64,000 nt of DNA. Origin: Fulvivirgaceae bacterium JP3-4. Lineage in GTDB: Bacteria; Bacteroidota; Bacteroidia; Cytophagales; Cyclobacteriaceae. Positions within the stretch are counted from its first letter, which is position 1, and each line of letters begins with the position of its first letter. This document shows, piece by piece, positions 28,881 to 38,178 of this stretch. The notes under the pieces were generated by a model. The model was not told the DNA's origin. It was given only the letters and a program-made list of their open reading frames with translations, and did no database searches. The stretch is taken from positions 62,001 through 126,000 of the forward strand of contig JARKND010000004.1 of assembly GCA_029309925.1 (NCBI GenBank), written 5' to 3'. The position numbers were made by a program, and so were the translations under genes.

Positions 28881-29009
28881 GGTTACGCATTCATGATATC
28901 GTCAGACTCATTCCGACTTTAGTCGGCTCATGCGTAACCCCCGGCTTAAGCCGGGGGTTACTCAGTGAAAGGGCTTAAGCCCAAGACAGCCTGGTGAAAC
29001 TTACGTAAC
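28881..29009. repeat. REP-like palindromic element, copy 1
   Basis: Nested palindromes: GGTTACGCAT/ATGCGTAACC (28881-28890 with 28930-28939) enclosing CCGAC-TTTA-GTCGG, then a perfect 24-bp palindrome centred on CCGGCTTAAGCCGG (28936-28959), then GGGCTTAAGCCC (28971-28982), ending TTACGTAAC (29001-29009). The same order recurs about 490 bp away. Such units recall REP/BIME elements mobilised by RAYT transposases, but none is present here. Confidence 0.8.
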
Positions 29010-29131
29010 ATCCTACCAAACATCCTTGCCTTCGACTTATAATAACTTGGCGTCACTCCAGCAAGCCCTACCGTTAGAACACAACCTTTACTTACACGAG
29101 CTTTGAGATCCGTCATGCAATCATCTCGGTT

Positions 29132-29306
29132 CATAGCGATTTCTATAGCGTCTATAGCGGTAAAAAAAGCAGCGTTGTTAGGGAAGACAGACTACGAAGT
29201 TTTAAACCGATAAAACCACGTCCAAAGTTTATTGCTAGATATTAGTGATTTAACATATCTACTCGCCTTTACCGCGATGGCGCGATGCGCGCGATGTTCC
29301 GCGATG
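29132..29306. repeat. Inverted ATAGCG/ATCGCG short-repeat arms
   Basis: The left arm (29132-29163) has three TATAGCG-like units ending GCGGTAAA. The right arm (29268-29306) has four CGCGATG-like units starting TTTACCGC. Read in complement, the arms share the unit AT(A/C)GCG and the junction GGTAAA. Spacing between units is 8-12 bp, less regular than the heptamer loci. It lies between two REP-like copies. Confidence 0.6.
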
Positions 29307-29373
29307 AGTGCGTCAGAACTTCAATGTATCGCTTTAAAGTATGCGCCCCTAACCATAATGCCCTGACCAGGAC

Positions 29374-29492
29374 ATACGCAACTTCGTAAAAGGTTAATAC
29401 TTGGGGCTCGACTAAATCGCTTCGAGCAACCCCCGGCTTAAGCCGGAGGTTACGGGCGTTGTGGGCTTAAGCCCAATCCGGACTTGCGTAAC
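29374..29492. repeat. REP-like palindromic element, copy 2
   Basis: Contains a short hairpin (GCTCGA/TCGAGC, 29406-29427), then a near-perfect palindrome around CCGGCTTAAGCCGG (29428-29452, one base different from copy 1), GGGCTTAAGCCC (29463-29474), and TTGCGTAAC (29484-29492). It has the same order and orientation as copy 1. Confidence 0.8.
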
Positions 29493-29580
29493 AGCGAACT
29501 ATGAACGAGCTGCTTAGTCAGGTAAGTTTCTTTGCGTCTCGCGCCTTTGCGTTGAAGCATCCGTGAGCGCAGCCAACACT

Positions 29581-30765
29581 TTACTTCCCCAGCACTTCCT
29601 CCAGCTTCTTATGAAGCGCAGCTCCACGCAGATTTTTCGCAATGATTCTTCCTTCAGGATCGAGGAGAACAGAAAAAGGAATGCCGGTGATGCTGTAAGT
29701 CTTCGCAGCTTCAGATTGCCAGAATTTCAGATCCGACACCTGCGTCCATATAAGACCATCTTCTTGGATCGCTTTGAGCCAGTCTTCCCTGCTGCGATCC
29801 AGAGAAACACCAAACACGGTGAAGCCTTTGTCTTTAAACCGGTTATAGGCGCGCACGACATTTGGATTTTCCTGGCGGCATGGTCCGCACCATTTTGCCC
29901 AGAAGTCAACTAATACATACTTGCCACGCATGGATGAAAGTTTCACAATATTTCCATTTGGATCAGGAAGGGCAATTTCAGGAGCAACCTGACCCACAGC
30001 AGTTGACTTGAGTTTGTCAACGTAGGCTACAAAGTTTTTTGAATGGAAATAACCAGGCCATTCTTTCCTAAGCTTATCAGCAACCGTAACGTAGGTTGAG
30101 AAATACTGATCCTTGTCGAGTGTTCCCGCCTGCAACAAATTGATCACCGCCAGGGAAGGCGAGTTCTGAACCATCAGTGTTGCGATCTGGTCATTGTATT
30201 TCTTCAGTACTTCCAGGTACTCCATCTGCAATTCGCCCATGCGCTGCTCGTTCTTAGTTTGTGCAGCGGCCTGAAAGTCTTTGTTGATCCTGTCGATCTC
30301 TGGCGCATTGTTGCCTTGCGACTGCAAATCCTGGATCTTCCTGATGAGATCAATGTCAGGTGAACCTATCACCTCGAAAAATCCCTGCGGGTTGTTGCCA
30401 TCAACATTTACCTCGACATCTTTCTTATCTAGGATGACATTCACTACCTGCTTGTTATAGAAGTTGATGCGGTAGTACCCCGGCTCAGTCAATTTGATTT
30501 TTTTCGCGAACGTGTAGTCCGACTTCAGCTTGATCGTGTCCTGCCAGCCTCCGGAATTATTGTCCTTCATTTCTGCAATAACAATCTGACCTTGCTGCGG
30601 GAAACCGACCTTTCCTTTTACTGTAACAATCCAGGATGGTGTTCCCTGATCGGCACCTGCTGAAGACAAGTCTTCGTTGCCAGCACCTGCGCATGAAAAG
30701 CCAAGCGCGGCAAAAACAAAGAACATTATCCGAAACACATGCGTAACTCCCATCTTATTTTTCAT
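29581..30765 (-). CDS. Thioredoxin-like lipoprotein (TlpA/ResA type) with DUF4369-like domain
   Basis: Periplasmic thiol-disulphide oxidoreductase. A lipobox (ALGFSCAG) follows a signal sequence. The N-terminal beta-rich region (VTVKGKVGFPQQGQIVIAEM) resembles DUF4369. The C-terminal thioredoxin fold has the WCGPC active site in DFWAKWCGPCRQENP and the cis-Pro TGIPFSVLLD. I chose the ATG at 30765 (MKNKMGVTHVFRIMFF); further starts lie upstream (ATG 30786, GTG 30789) and downstream (30753). It converges with the repeat-rich gap. Confidence 0.9.
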   Translation of the reverse strand: MKNKMGVTHVFRIMFFVFAALGFSCAGAGNEDLSSAGADQGTPSWIVTVKGKVGFPQQGQIVIAEMKDNNSGGWQDTIKLKSDYTFAKKIKLTEPGYYRINFYNKQVVNVILDKKDVEVNVDGNNPQGFFEVIGSPDIDLIRKIQDLQSQGNNAPEIDRINKDFQAAAQTKNEQRMGELQMEYLEVLKKYNDQIATLMVQNSPSLAVINLLQAGTLDKDQYFSTYVTVADKLRKEWPGYFHSKNFVAYVDKLKSTAVGQVAPEIALPDPNGNIVKLSSMRGKYVLVDFWAKWCGPCRQENPNVVRAYNRFKDKGFTVFGVSLDRSREDWLKAIQEDGLIWTQVSDLKFWQSEAAKTYSITGIPFSVLLDPEGRIIAKNLRGAALHKKLEEVLGK

Positions 30766-30843
30766 ACCCGTATTTACGAAATTCATCACTTCAGTGGTTG
30801 TAAAATTACAGCTAACCCCGTCCTGCGTCTGCTGACGGTCAGC

Positions 30844-32301
30844 CTATAAGCTTTTCAGTTTCTTCGTTAACAATTCATTAGCAATTTTAGGATCAGCCTT
30901 TCCCTTGCTGCGTTTCATCACCTCGCCCATAAACATCGCGATAATACCCTTCTTTCCTTTCTTAAACTCCTCAACCTTCAATGGAAATTCCTTGATCACT
31001 TCATCAATAATCGGCTGGAGAGACTCCTGATTGCTGTCCTGCAGCAGGTTCAATTGCCGTGCCACTTCCAGCGCGGATTTGTTGGGATTCTTAAATAGTT
31101 CGGGGAACAGGCGCTGCGCGGCTATAGTATAACTCACCTGGCCTGCTTCCACGAGCTCGATCAATTCTGCGAGCTTGGCTGGCGGCACTGGAAACTCATC
31201 AGCAGTTACGCCAAACTCGTTGAGGTACGATTTGACGGGACCCATCACCCAGTTGGAAACCGCTTTGAAGTGCTTTGTATGTTCACAAGTCGACCGAAAA
31301 TACATCGCTACATCCTTCGCTTCGGTCAAAACGCCAGCATCGTAGTCGGGAATATGGTATTGAGAAATAAATTTTTCAAACAGTTCGTTGGGCAGCGGTG
31401 GCATCTGTGCAGTGATCGCAGCAAGCCATTCGTCCGAAATGCGCACCGGTGACAGGTCAGGATCGGGAAAATACCGGTAGTCGTTCAACTCCTCTTTTGT
31501 ACGCATGCCGGCAGTTTTTCCGGTAACGGCATCGAACGTCCGGGTTTCAGAGATGATCGCATTTCCTTTCTCGACCTCGCGGATCTGGCGTTCAACTTCT
31601 GAATCGATTGCCCGCTGAACGTTCTTTATCGAGTTCATATTCTTGATCTCGACTTTCTTTCCGAACAAGGTCGAATCTTTCGGCATGATTGAAACATTGG
31701 CATCGCACCGCAGAGATCCTTCTTCCATGTTCCCATCGCAGATCTCTAGGTAGCGAACAATCTTCCGGATCTCGGAAAGCACAGCCCCTGCTTCTTCTGA
31801 ACTTCGAAGGGCAGGTTCAGTCACGATTTCAATCAACGGTGTTCCTGCGCGGTTGAGATCGATGAGGCTGTCGCTCTCATGATCATCGTGAATGGATTTT
31901 CCTGCATCTTCCTCCATGTGGATCCGGTTGAGCGGGATGTTTCTTTCACCATCTTTTGTTTTGATAGCGATGAATCCGCCTTTGCAGATCGGAGCACGGT
32001 CCTGCGTAAGCTGGTACCCTTTCGGAAGATCCGGATAGAAATAATTTTTACGATCAAAAATTGTCAGCCGTGTGATATCGCACTTGCATGCCAGGCCCAT
32101 TCTGATGGCAAACTCAACAACTCGCTTGTTCAGCTTCGGCAATGTGCCGGGATGGCCCAAAGAGATCACATCGACATTGTGATTCGGTGCGCTACCGAAC
32201 AGAGATGAATCGCTGTTAAAGATTTTGCTCCTGGTCGAAAGCTGCGCATGAACTTCAAGCCCAATGACAACGGTATATTTATCTCGGATTGCCGGGTTCA
32301 T
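30844..32301 (-). CDS. gatB: Asp/Glu-tRNA amidotransferase subunit B
   Basis: Works with GatA and GatC to amidate Glu-tRNA(Gln) and Asp-tRNA(Asn). The 485 residues have the usual length. Visible are VVIGLEVHAQLSTRSKIF, the PDLPKGYQLTQ region, the MEEGSLRCDANVS metal and RNA site, and the C-terminal YqeY-like tail domain. It sits 6 bp downstream of alaS on the same strand, so both aminoacyl-tRNA genes are probably co-transcribed. Confidence 0.97.
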   Translation of the reverse strand: MNPAIRDKYTVVIGLEVHAQLSTRSKIFNSDSSLFGSAPNHNVDVISLGHPGTLPKLNKRVVEFAIRMGLACKCDITRLTIFDRKNYFYPDLPKGYQLTQDRAPICKGGFIAIKTKDGERNIPLNRIHMEEDAGKSIHDDHESDSLIDLNRAGTPLIEIVTEPALRSSEEAGAVLSEIRKIVRYLEICDGNMEEGSLRCDANVSIMPKDSTLFGKKVEIKNMNSIKNVQRAIDSEVERQIREVEKGNAIISETRTFDAVTGKTAGMRTKEELNDYRYFPDPDLSPVRISDEWLAAITAQMPPLPNELFEKFISQYHIPDYDAGVLTEAKDVAMYFRSTCEHTKHFKAVSNWVMGPVKSYLNEFGVTADEFPVPPAKLAELIELVEAGQVSYTIAAQRLFPELFKNPNKSALEVARQLNLLQDSNQESLQPIIDEVIKEFPLKVEEFKKGKKGIIAMFMGEVMKRSKGKADPKIANELLTKKLKSL

Positions 32302-32307
32302 GCAGCC

Positions 32308-34926
32308 TTAATGCTTGATGAGTTGTTTTGCCTTCTCGATAACAGCATTTAGGCCGTTCAAGTTCTTCCCTCCTGCTGTCGCATAGAAAGGTTGACCGCC
32401 ACCACCGCCTTCTATCTCCTTGGCCAGTTCTTTCACCATGTTGCCCGCGTGAAATTTTCCACCTTCCACAACCTTGTCGCCAAGCATAACCGCCACCTGT
32501 GGCTTACCATCGATGTCGGCTGCAAGCACGAGCAACAAATTGTCGAACTGGTTGCGCAATGCATACGCAATATTTTTCAACGCATCGGGTGATGGCACTG
32601 AAACCTTTTCAACGATCAGCGTAAATCCATTCGATGCCTGCGCTCGTGACGCCAGCTGGTCTTTTATGAGATTGGCGCGCTCTGCGTTGATGGCTTCCAG
32701 TTTTTTCTCGAGCGCATGTTTTTCCTCCGCAAGGTTCTTCACCGCGCCAGCCAGATCTTTCGGATTTTTAAGCAATGAGCGAACTTCGTCAAGCAACCCT
32801 AACTCCGTACGCACAAACGCTTCTGCATTGTCAGCTGTGATGGCTTCGATCCTGCGGACACCAGCGGCTACAGAGCTCTCCGATACAATCTTGAACAACC
32901 CGATGTTTCCGGTAGCCCTTACGTGCGTTCCACCGCAAAGTTCAACAGAGAACTTCGGATCGAATGTGATCACGCGAACAAAGTCTCCATACTTCTCACC
33001 GAAGAGTGCCATCGCACCCAGGTTTTTCGCCTGCGCGATCGGAACATTTCTTTTTTCGTCAAGCGGGATATCCTCGCGGATCTTCTGATTGACAATCGCC
33101 TCAACTTTCTGAAGCTCTTCAGGCGTCATTGCTGCAAAGTGTGAGAAGTCGAAACGAAGAACTTTATCGTTTACGAGGGAGCCCTTTTGTTCAACATGTT
33201 TTCCCAACACCTCACGAAGCGCTGCGTGCAGCAGGTGTGTAGCTGAGTGATTGTTCATCGTCAGCTGCCGTTTCCCTTTCGCTACTAATGCGTTGAACGC
33301 ACCGTTCAGGTTTGATGGCAATTTCTCCGTAAAGTGAATGATCAGTTCATTCTCCTTCTTCGTATCAACGATGGAAATTTTTTCGCCATTACTTTCGATG
33401 TACCCGGTATCGCCTACCTGACCACCGCTTTCTGCATAGAAAGGTGTCTTATCAAACACGAGCTGAAATAACTCCTTGTTCTTTTGTTTGATGCTCCGGT
33501 ACTTAATGATTCTGACAGGCGACTCAAGATGCTCGTAGCCTATGAATTCTGTTTTTTCGTCTTCACCGACAAGGATCCAGTCACCTGTTTCTTTAGCAGC
33601 ATCCGCCTTCGAGCGCGACTTCTGCTTTTCCATTTCCTTTTTGAAACCTGCTTCATCCACAGTAAATCCACGCTCACGCGCAATCAGTGAAGTAAGATCG
33701 AGTGGGAAACCAAATGTGTCGTAAAGCTCGAAAGCAAGCTCTCCGCTGATGGTGTTGTCTTTGATCTCAGACTGGATTCCTTCAATGCGTTTCAGACCTT
33801 TTTCCAGCGTGCGAAGGAAAGATGTCTCCTCTTCAAAGATCACTTTCCCAACGTAATCCCTCTGAGCATCCAGTTCAGGAAATACATCTTTGAACTGGTT
33901 CGCCAATACGGGAACAAGTTTGTAAATAAATGGCTCTTTGAAATTCAGGAAGGTGAATCCGTAGCGCACAGCTCTTCGCAGGATTCTGCGGATTACATAA
34001 CCTGCACCTGTGTTGGATGGAAGCTGACCATCGGAGATCGCAAACGACACAGCGCGAACGTGATCTGCAATCACGCGCATCGCGATGTCTGTTTTCTCAT
34101 CAGCTTTATACCTGATCTTAGCAGCATCACTGATAAAATCAAGCAGTGGTGTAAATACGTCCGTATCGTAGTTGGAAGTTTTTCCCTGGATGGCCACACA
34201 AAGACGTTCGAATCCCATACCCGTGTCAACATGCTGAGCGGGGAGTTTCTCGAGTGACCCGTCAGCCTTTCGGTTGAACTCCATGAACACGTTATTCCAG
34301 ATCTCAATCACCTGAGGGTGCCCGGTGTTCACAAGTTCTTTCCCTGGAAGTTTTTTCACTTCGTCTTCTGAGCGAAGATCAATATGAATTTCAGAGCACG
34401 GACCGCATGGTCCCTGGTCGCCCATTTCCCAGAAGTTATCCTTTTTATTTCCTTTCAGGATCCTGTCTTCGGCTATCCACAGCTTCCAGAAGTTGTAGGC
34501 ATCCTGGTCGAAGGGAAGATTTTCTTTTTTGTCTCCTTCGAATACAGTAACATATAGTCTGTCCGTTGGAAGTTTGTATTCTTTCGTAAGAAGTTCCCAC
34601 GCCCAGGCAATAGCATCTTTCTTAAAATAATCACCGAATGACCAGTTGCCCAGCATCTCGAACATCGTGTGGTGGTAGGTGTCGATACCAACTTCTTCAA
34701 GATCGTTGTGTTTTCCGCTCACACGAAGACACTTCTGTGTGTCTGCAATGCGATTAGCCTTGGGCGTTGCGTTGCCCAGAAAGTAGTCCTTAAACTGGAC
34801 CATGCCGGAATTGGTGAACAAAAGGGTGGGGTCATTTTTCAACACGAGCGGTGCTGAGGGCACTATTAAATGCCCTTTTTTTTCAAAAAAATTCAAAAAA
34901 GTACGTCTGATCAGGCCAGAATCCAT
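32308..34926 (-). CDS. alaS: Alanyl-tRNA synthetase
   Basis: Charges tRNA(Ala) and edits Ser/Gly mischarging. It has the full-length 872 residues. Class II catalytic core at the N-terminus (RRTFLNFFEKKGHLIVPSAPLV, TLLFTNSGMVQFKDYFLG), editing domain with HSATHLLHAALREVLG and CGGTHVRATGNIG zinc ligands, then a coiled-coil and the C-terminal glycine-rich EIEGGGGGQPFYATAGG. It is first in the alaS-gatB pair. Confidence 0.98.
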   Translation of the reverse strand: MDSGLIRRTFLNFFEKKGHLIVPSAPLVLKNDPTLLFTNSGMVQFKDYFLGNATPKANRIADTQKCLRVSGKHNDLEEVGIDTYHHTMFEMLGNWSFGDYFKKDAIAWAWELLTKEYKLPTDRLYVTVFEGDKKENLPFDQDAYNFWKLWIAEDRILKGNKKDNFWEMGDQGPCGPCSEIHIDLRSEDEVKKLPGKELVNTGHPQVIEIWNNVFMEFNRKADGSLEKLPAQHVDTGMGFERLCVAIQGKTSNYDTDVFTPLLDFISDAAKIRYKADEKTDIAMRVIADHVRAVSFAISDGQLPSNTGAGYVIRRILRRAVRYGFTFLNFKEPFIYKLVPVLANQFKDVFPELDAQRDYVGKVIFEEETSFLRTLEKGLKRIEGIQSEIKDNTISGELAFELYDTFGFPLDLTSLIARERGFTVDEAGFKKEMEKQKSRSKADAAKETGDWILVGEDEKTEFIGYEHLESPVRIIKYRSIKQKNKELFQLVFDKTPFYAESGGQVGDTGYIESNGEKISIVDTKKENELIIHFTEKLPSNLNGAFNALVAKGKRQLTMNNHSATHLLHAALREVLGKHVEQKGSLVNDKVLRFDFSHFAAMTPEELQKVEAIVNQKIREDIPLDEKRNVPIAQAKNLGAMALFGEKYGDFVRVITFDPKFSVELCGGTHVRATGNIGLFKIVSESSVAAGVRRIEAITADNAEAFVRTELGLLDEVRSLLKNPKDLAGAVKNLAEEKHALEKKLEAINAERANLIKDQLASRAQASNGFTLIVEKVSVPSPDALKNIAYALRNQFDNLLLVLAADIDGKPQVAVMLGDKVVEGGKFHAGNMVKELAKEIEGGGGGQPFYATAGGKNLNGLNAVIEKAKQLIKH

Positions 34927-35105
34927 TCCAAATTGGTGTTTAAGCGGCTAAATACTCGAAATTTGCTATATTGCCCGACTATTTTCGATAAAACTGCCGG
35001 CACAGCAAGCCACAAAAATAAAGCAGTTGATAGAGAATACGCATCGGTAATGCATTTTTTTAATGATCAGTTCTAAGCTGGTCTGACTTAACCTGAAGAG
35101 CCATC

Positions 35106-36080
35106 ATGCGGAAGACCTTGTATCGCTACAATGAGGAAACTTGCCAGTACGAGCGCATCAAAGTAAAAACTCCTGATGTTGTCTTTTACATTAGTGGCGT
35201 GCTCGTTACCGCGATCGTCATTCTCGCTGGCATGCTTACCCTCCATGACTTCCTGATCGATTCTGAAAAAGAAATTGCCCTTCGGAAAGAAAACAATGCG
35301 CTTGCGCGGAATCAGAGATTACTCACTGCAAAACTTGACCAGATCGATGGTTCTCTCGAGCTCTTGGCTGAGAAAGACGAAGCGCTACACATGAAATTTT
35401 TCGGCACTCCGCTCGCGAAAACCGCCTCACCAAATCACGGTATAGCTTCACGCAAGATTCTGCTCGCGGATGCATCGGGCTTCCGCGCAACACTGACAGG
35501 TCTCGCAGAGAAATCCAACGGCTTATTACATCAGTCAGAAATCACCACATCTTATTTTTCCGACAAGCTGTCGATGAATTTTAACGATGCGGAGCGCATT
35601 TACGCAATGCCTACTCTCCCACCCGTGGCATCACTCACGGCCGACAAACTCGTCTCTGGTTTTGGAATGCGGATCAATCCGTTTCACAAAGGGATGTATG
35701 AACACCCTGGCATTGACATCGCATCGCCACGTGGCACCGAAGTGTTCGCGACCGCAACCGGAACGATCGTAGAATTGAAGCGCAGCGATGTGCAGGCGGG
35801 ATACGGTAATTTTATTGATATCGATCACGGCCATGGGTTCGTTACACGTTATGCACACCTTGAAGACATCAACGTGCGCATCGGCCAGCGTGTGAAAAAA
35901 GGTGCAGTCATAGGTACGATAGGAAGCAGTGGCGGCTCGGTTGCTCCGCACCTTCATTACGAATTGCTGCGGAAAGGAAAACCAGTCGACCCTGTCCATT
36001 TTATGATTGAAGGGGTGACCAGCCAGGAATATGAAGTATTGAAATCAACGAGCCACAGGCAAAATCAATCACTTGACTGA
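35106..36080 (+). CDS. M23 peptidase (LytM-type), first of a tandem pair
   Basis: A peptidoglycan endopeptidase candidate. The N-terminal YRYNEETCQYERIKVKTP motif is a hallmark of this phylum's M23 proteins. A membrane segment (29-50) and a coiled-coil follow, then the zinc-binding LytM domain with H and D in EHPGIDIASPRGTEVFA and HLHYELL near the end, so the site looks intact. It is anchored in the inner membrane with the enzyme in the periplasm. The stop overlaps the next M23 gene's ATG (TGATG). Confidence 0.93.
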   Translation: MRKTLYRYNEETCQYERIKVKTPDVVFYISGVLVTAIVILAGMLTLHDFLIDSEKEIALRKENNALARNQRLLTAKLDQIDGSLELLAEKDEALHMKFFGTPLAKTASPNHGIASRKILLADASGFRATLTGLAEKSNGLLHQSEITTSYFSDKLSMNFNDAERIYAMPTLPPVASLTADKLVSGFGMRINPFHKGMYEHPGIDIASPRGTEVFATATGTIVELKRSDVQAGYGNFIDIDHGHGFVTRYAHLEDINVRIGQRVKKGAVIGTIGSSGGSVAPHLHYELLRKGKPVDPVHFMIEGVTSQEYEVLKSTSHRQNQSLD

Positions 36081-37045
36081 TGGGAAAAGCCAAGTACCGA
36101 TATAATCCAGACACCTGTCGATATGAGCCCTTCTATCTGAAGGGCCGGGCTTTGCGCGAGCGTGCAATGGTGTTTGTGATGATCGCGACTGTTGTGGCTA
36201 CCGGTGGATACTTCTACATCCGGAATTATTTTGAGACAATCGATGAATTCCTGCTTGAGCAGGAAAACCAGATCAGAAAAGCAGAGTGGACGGATCTTCG
36301 TCATCGCGTTTACGTAGCGGATCAGAAACTTTCGGAATACATCCAGAAAGACGACTACAACTATCGCGTTATCCTAGACTCCCATCCGCTGGGCGCAAGT
36401 ATTCGCGAGGCTGGTGTAGGTGGTAGTGAAAAGATTGATTCCAAACTGCTGCTCGAATTCCCTGTAATCTATCACGAAGCGAAGCGTGTAGAAAAACTTG
36501 TTCACCAGGCAGAGATTGAAATACAATCATTTGATGAGATCGATCGTATCCTCGACAAGAAAACGGCAATGTGGTCTGCAAAGCCAGCCATTCAACCATT
36601 GAGCAATCAACAGCTCACTTATCTGCACACAACTTATGGATCTCGTTTCCATCAGATTCTGGGATATGTTCGCGAACACAAAGGACTTGATCTGACAGCC
36701 GATGTTGGAACACCTGTTTACGCAGCGGGTGACGGACGTGTTGAAAAAGCATACTATTCGCAAAGCTATGGCAATGTGATCTATCTTGACCACGTCTATG
36801 GCTATGAGACGCGGTACGCGCACCTTTCAAAATTTAATGTAAAGCAGGGACAACGCGTGAAACGTGGCGACCTCATTGGGTTTGTCGGAAACACCGGCCT
36901 TTCAAAAGGTCCACACCTCCACTACGAGGTTCTCTTCCAGGGTCAGCACGTCAACCCTATAAATTTCTTCCAGCGCGATCTGAGCAACACAGAATATCAG
37001 CGACTCATCGAAGAGGCAAGCCAGTCGCACGAATCTCTGGATTAA
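36080..37045 (+). CDS. M23 peptidase (LytM-type), second of a tandem pair
   Basis: A paralogue of the preceding gene, with N-terminal YRYNPDTCRYEPFYLKG, membrane segment at about 29-46, a coiled-coil and an intact LytM site (REHKGLDLTADVGTPVYAAG and GPHLHYEV). The overlap with the first gene and the equal domain order indicate a tandem duplication, but the coiled-coils differ, so the pair may form a heteromeric complex at the septum or envelope. Confidence 0.93.
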   Translation: MGKAKYRYNPDTCRYEPFYLKGRALRERAMVFVMIATVVATGGYFYIRNYFETIDEFLLEQENQIRKAEWTDLRHRVYVADQKLSEYIQKDDYNYRVILDSHPLGASIREAGVGGSEKIDSKLLLEFPVIYHEAKRVEKLVHQAEIEIQSFDEIDRILDKKTAMWSAKPAIQPLSNQQLTYLHTTYGSRFHQILGYVREHKGLDLTADVGTPVYAAGDGRVEKAYYSQSYGNVIYLDHVYGYETRYAHLSKFNVKQGQRVKRGDLIGFVGNTGLSKGPHLHYEVLFQGQHVNPINFFQRDLSNTEYQRLIEEASQSHESLD

Positions 37046-37103
37046 TCTTTCGCTTATTCAGCAAAACTCTTTTTCTTTGCAGTCCATTTTTCGAACTGTC
37101 TGT

Positions 37104-38177
37104 ATGCGCTTTCTTCCAGCAATCCTGTTTGTCATTGTGCCGTTCTGTCTGAACGCACAGATCAATATCGATTCAACCGCCACCGCGAATTCTGCACGAC
37201 CTGATACTGTGACAATTATCGGTGTCGGTGATATCATGATGGGTACGAACTATCCGGAGGACAAACTGCCACCGCAGGATGGCGCTTTTCTCATGCAAAA
37301 AGTAGAACATGTGCTGCGCGATGCGGATGTGACTTTTGGAAACCTCGAAGGAACGTTGCTCGACAGCGGAGGAACACCCAAGACATGCAAAGATCCAAAG
37401 GTTTGTTATGCCTTTCGCACTCCTGTTCGCTATGTGAAAAATCTGACGAGCGCTGGTTTCGACATCATGAGCCTGGCAAACAATCACGCTGGTGACATGG
37501 GCGATGCCGGAAGAACGAGTTCTATGATGACGCTGGAAGAAGCGGGAATTCTACATGCCGGACAGATTTCACATAAGACAACCATCTTTGTAAAAGACAG
37601 CGTGCGCTACGGTCTGGCTGCATTTGCCCCAAACACCAACTGTGTCAGCATCAACGATATCGAAGGAGCAAAACAGATTGTTGCACAACTTGATTCGATC
37701 GTTGACATCATCATCATATCTTTTCACGGAGGTGCTGAAGGCGCACAATACCAGCACGTGCCAAGAAAGCATGAAATGTATTATGGAGAGGATCGCGGAG
37801 ACGTTTATAATTTTGCGCATACGCTGATTGATGCAGGTGCCGATATTGTTTTTGGTCACGGACCTCACGTTACGCGCGGAGTAGAGGTTTATAAAAACCG
37901 TTTTATCTCATACAGTCTCGGAAATTTCTGCACGTATCGCGGAATTTCGGTCAATGGCATCAACGGACTTGCCCCGATTATTAAAGTCTTCACGGATGTT
38001 GCAGGAAAATTTTATTATGCTCAAATTACTCCAACGATGCAATCCTACGCATCGGGCGTAGAAATTGACAGCACTAAGCGTGTGATAAAAATTATTCAGG
38101 AACTATCGAAAAAAGATTTTCCTGAATCACCTGTTCAGATTGATGAAAATGGTTTAATTACTTATCTTGCTCAGTAA
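37104..38177 (+). CDS. CapA/PgsA-like metallophosphatase
   Basis: PGA_cap family (calcineurin-like) protein, 357 residues from the ATG at 37104. The signal peptide MRFLPAILFVIVPFCLNAQ favours that start over the TTG at 37077. Conserved motifs: GVGDIMMGTNYP, FGNLEGTLLDSGG, SLANNHAGDMGD, FHGGAEGAQYQHVP and GHGPHVTRG. Members help in poly-gamma-glutamate synthesis, but no other capsule genes are nearby. It is followed directly by a MerR gene. Confidence 0.88.
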   Translation: MRFLPAILFVIVPFCLNAQINIDSTATANSARPDTVTIIGVGDIMMGTNYPEDKLPPQDGAFLMQKVEHVLRDADVTFGNLEGTLLDSGGTPKTCKDPKVCYAFRTPVRYVKNLTSAGFDIMSLANNHAGDMGDAGRTSSMMTLEEAGILHAGQISHKTTIFVKDSVRYGLAAFAPNTNCVSINDIEGAKQIVAQLDSIVDIIIISFHGGAEGAQYQHVPRKHEMYYGEDRGDVYNFAHTLIDAGADIVFGHGPHVTRGVEVYKNRFISYSLGNFCTYRGISVNGINGLAPIIKVFTDVAGKFYYAQITPTMQSYASGVEIDSTKRVIKIIQELSKKDFPESPVQIDENGLITYLAQ

Positions 38178-38178
38178 C

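Larger units (their letters stand above)
28880..29580. other. 700-bp non-coding stretch rich in repeats
   Basis: No ORF of credible coding character. It contains two REP-like palindromic copies (28881-29009 and about 29374-29492), a pair of inverted GC-rich short tandem arms between them (29132-29306), and a TTTGCGT-type tandem remnant near 29527-29556. It lies between the convergent M56 and TlpA-like genes and looks like a hot spot for small repeat insertion. Confidence 0.75.

Noticed and set aside
28880-29580. A transposon or IS remnant in the repeat-rich gap
   Set aside because: There is no transposase fragment in any frame and no pair of terminal repeats enclosing the whole gap.
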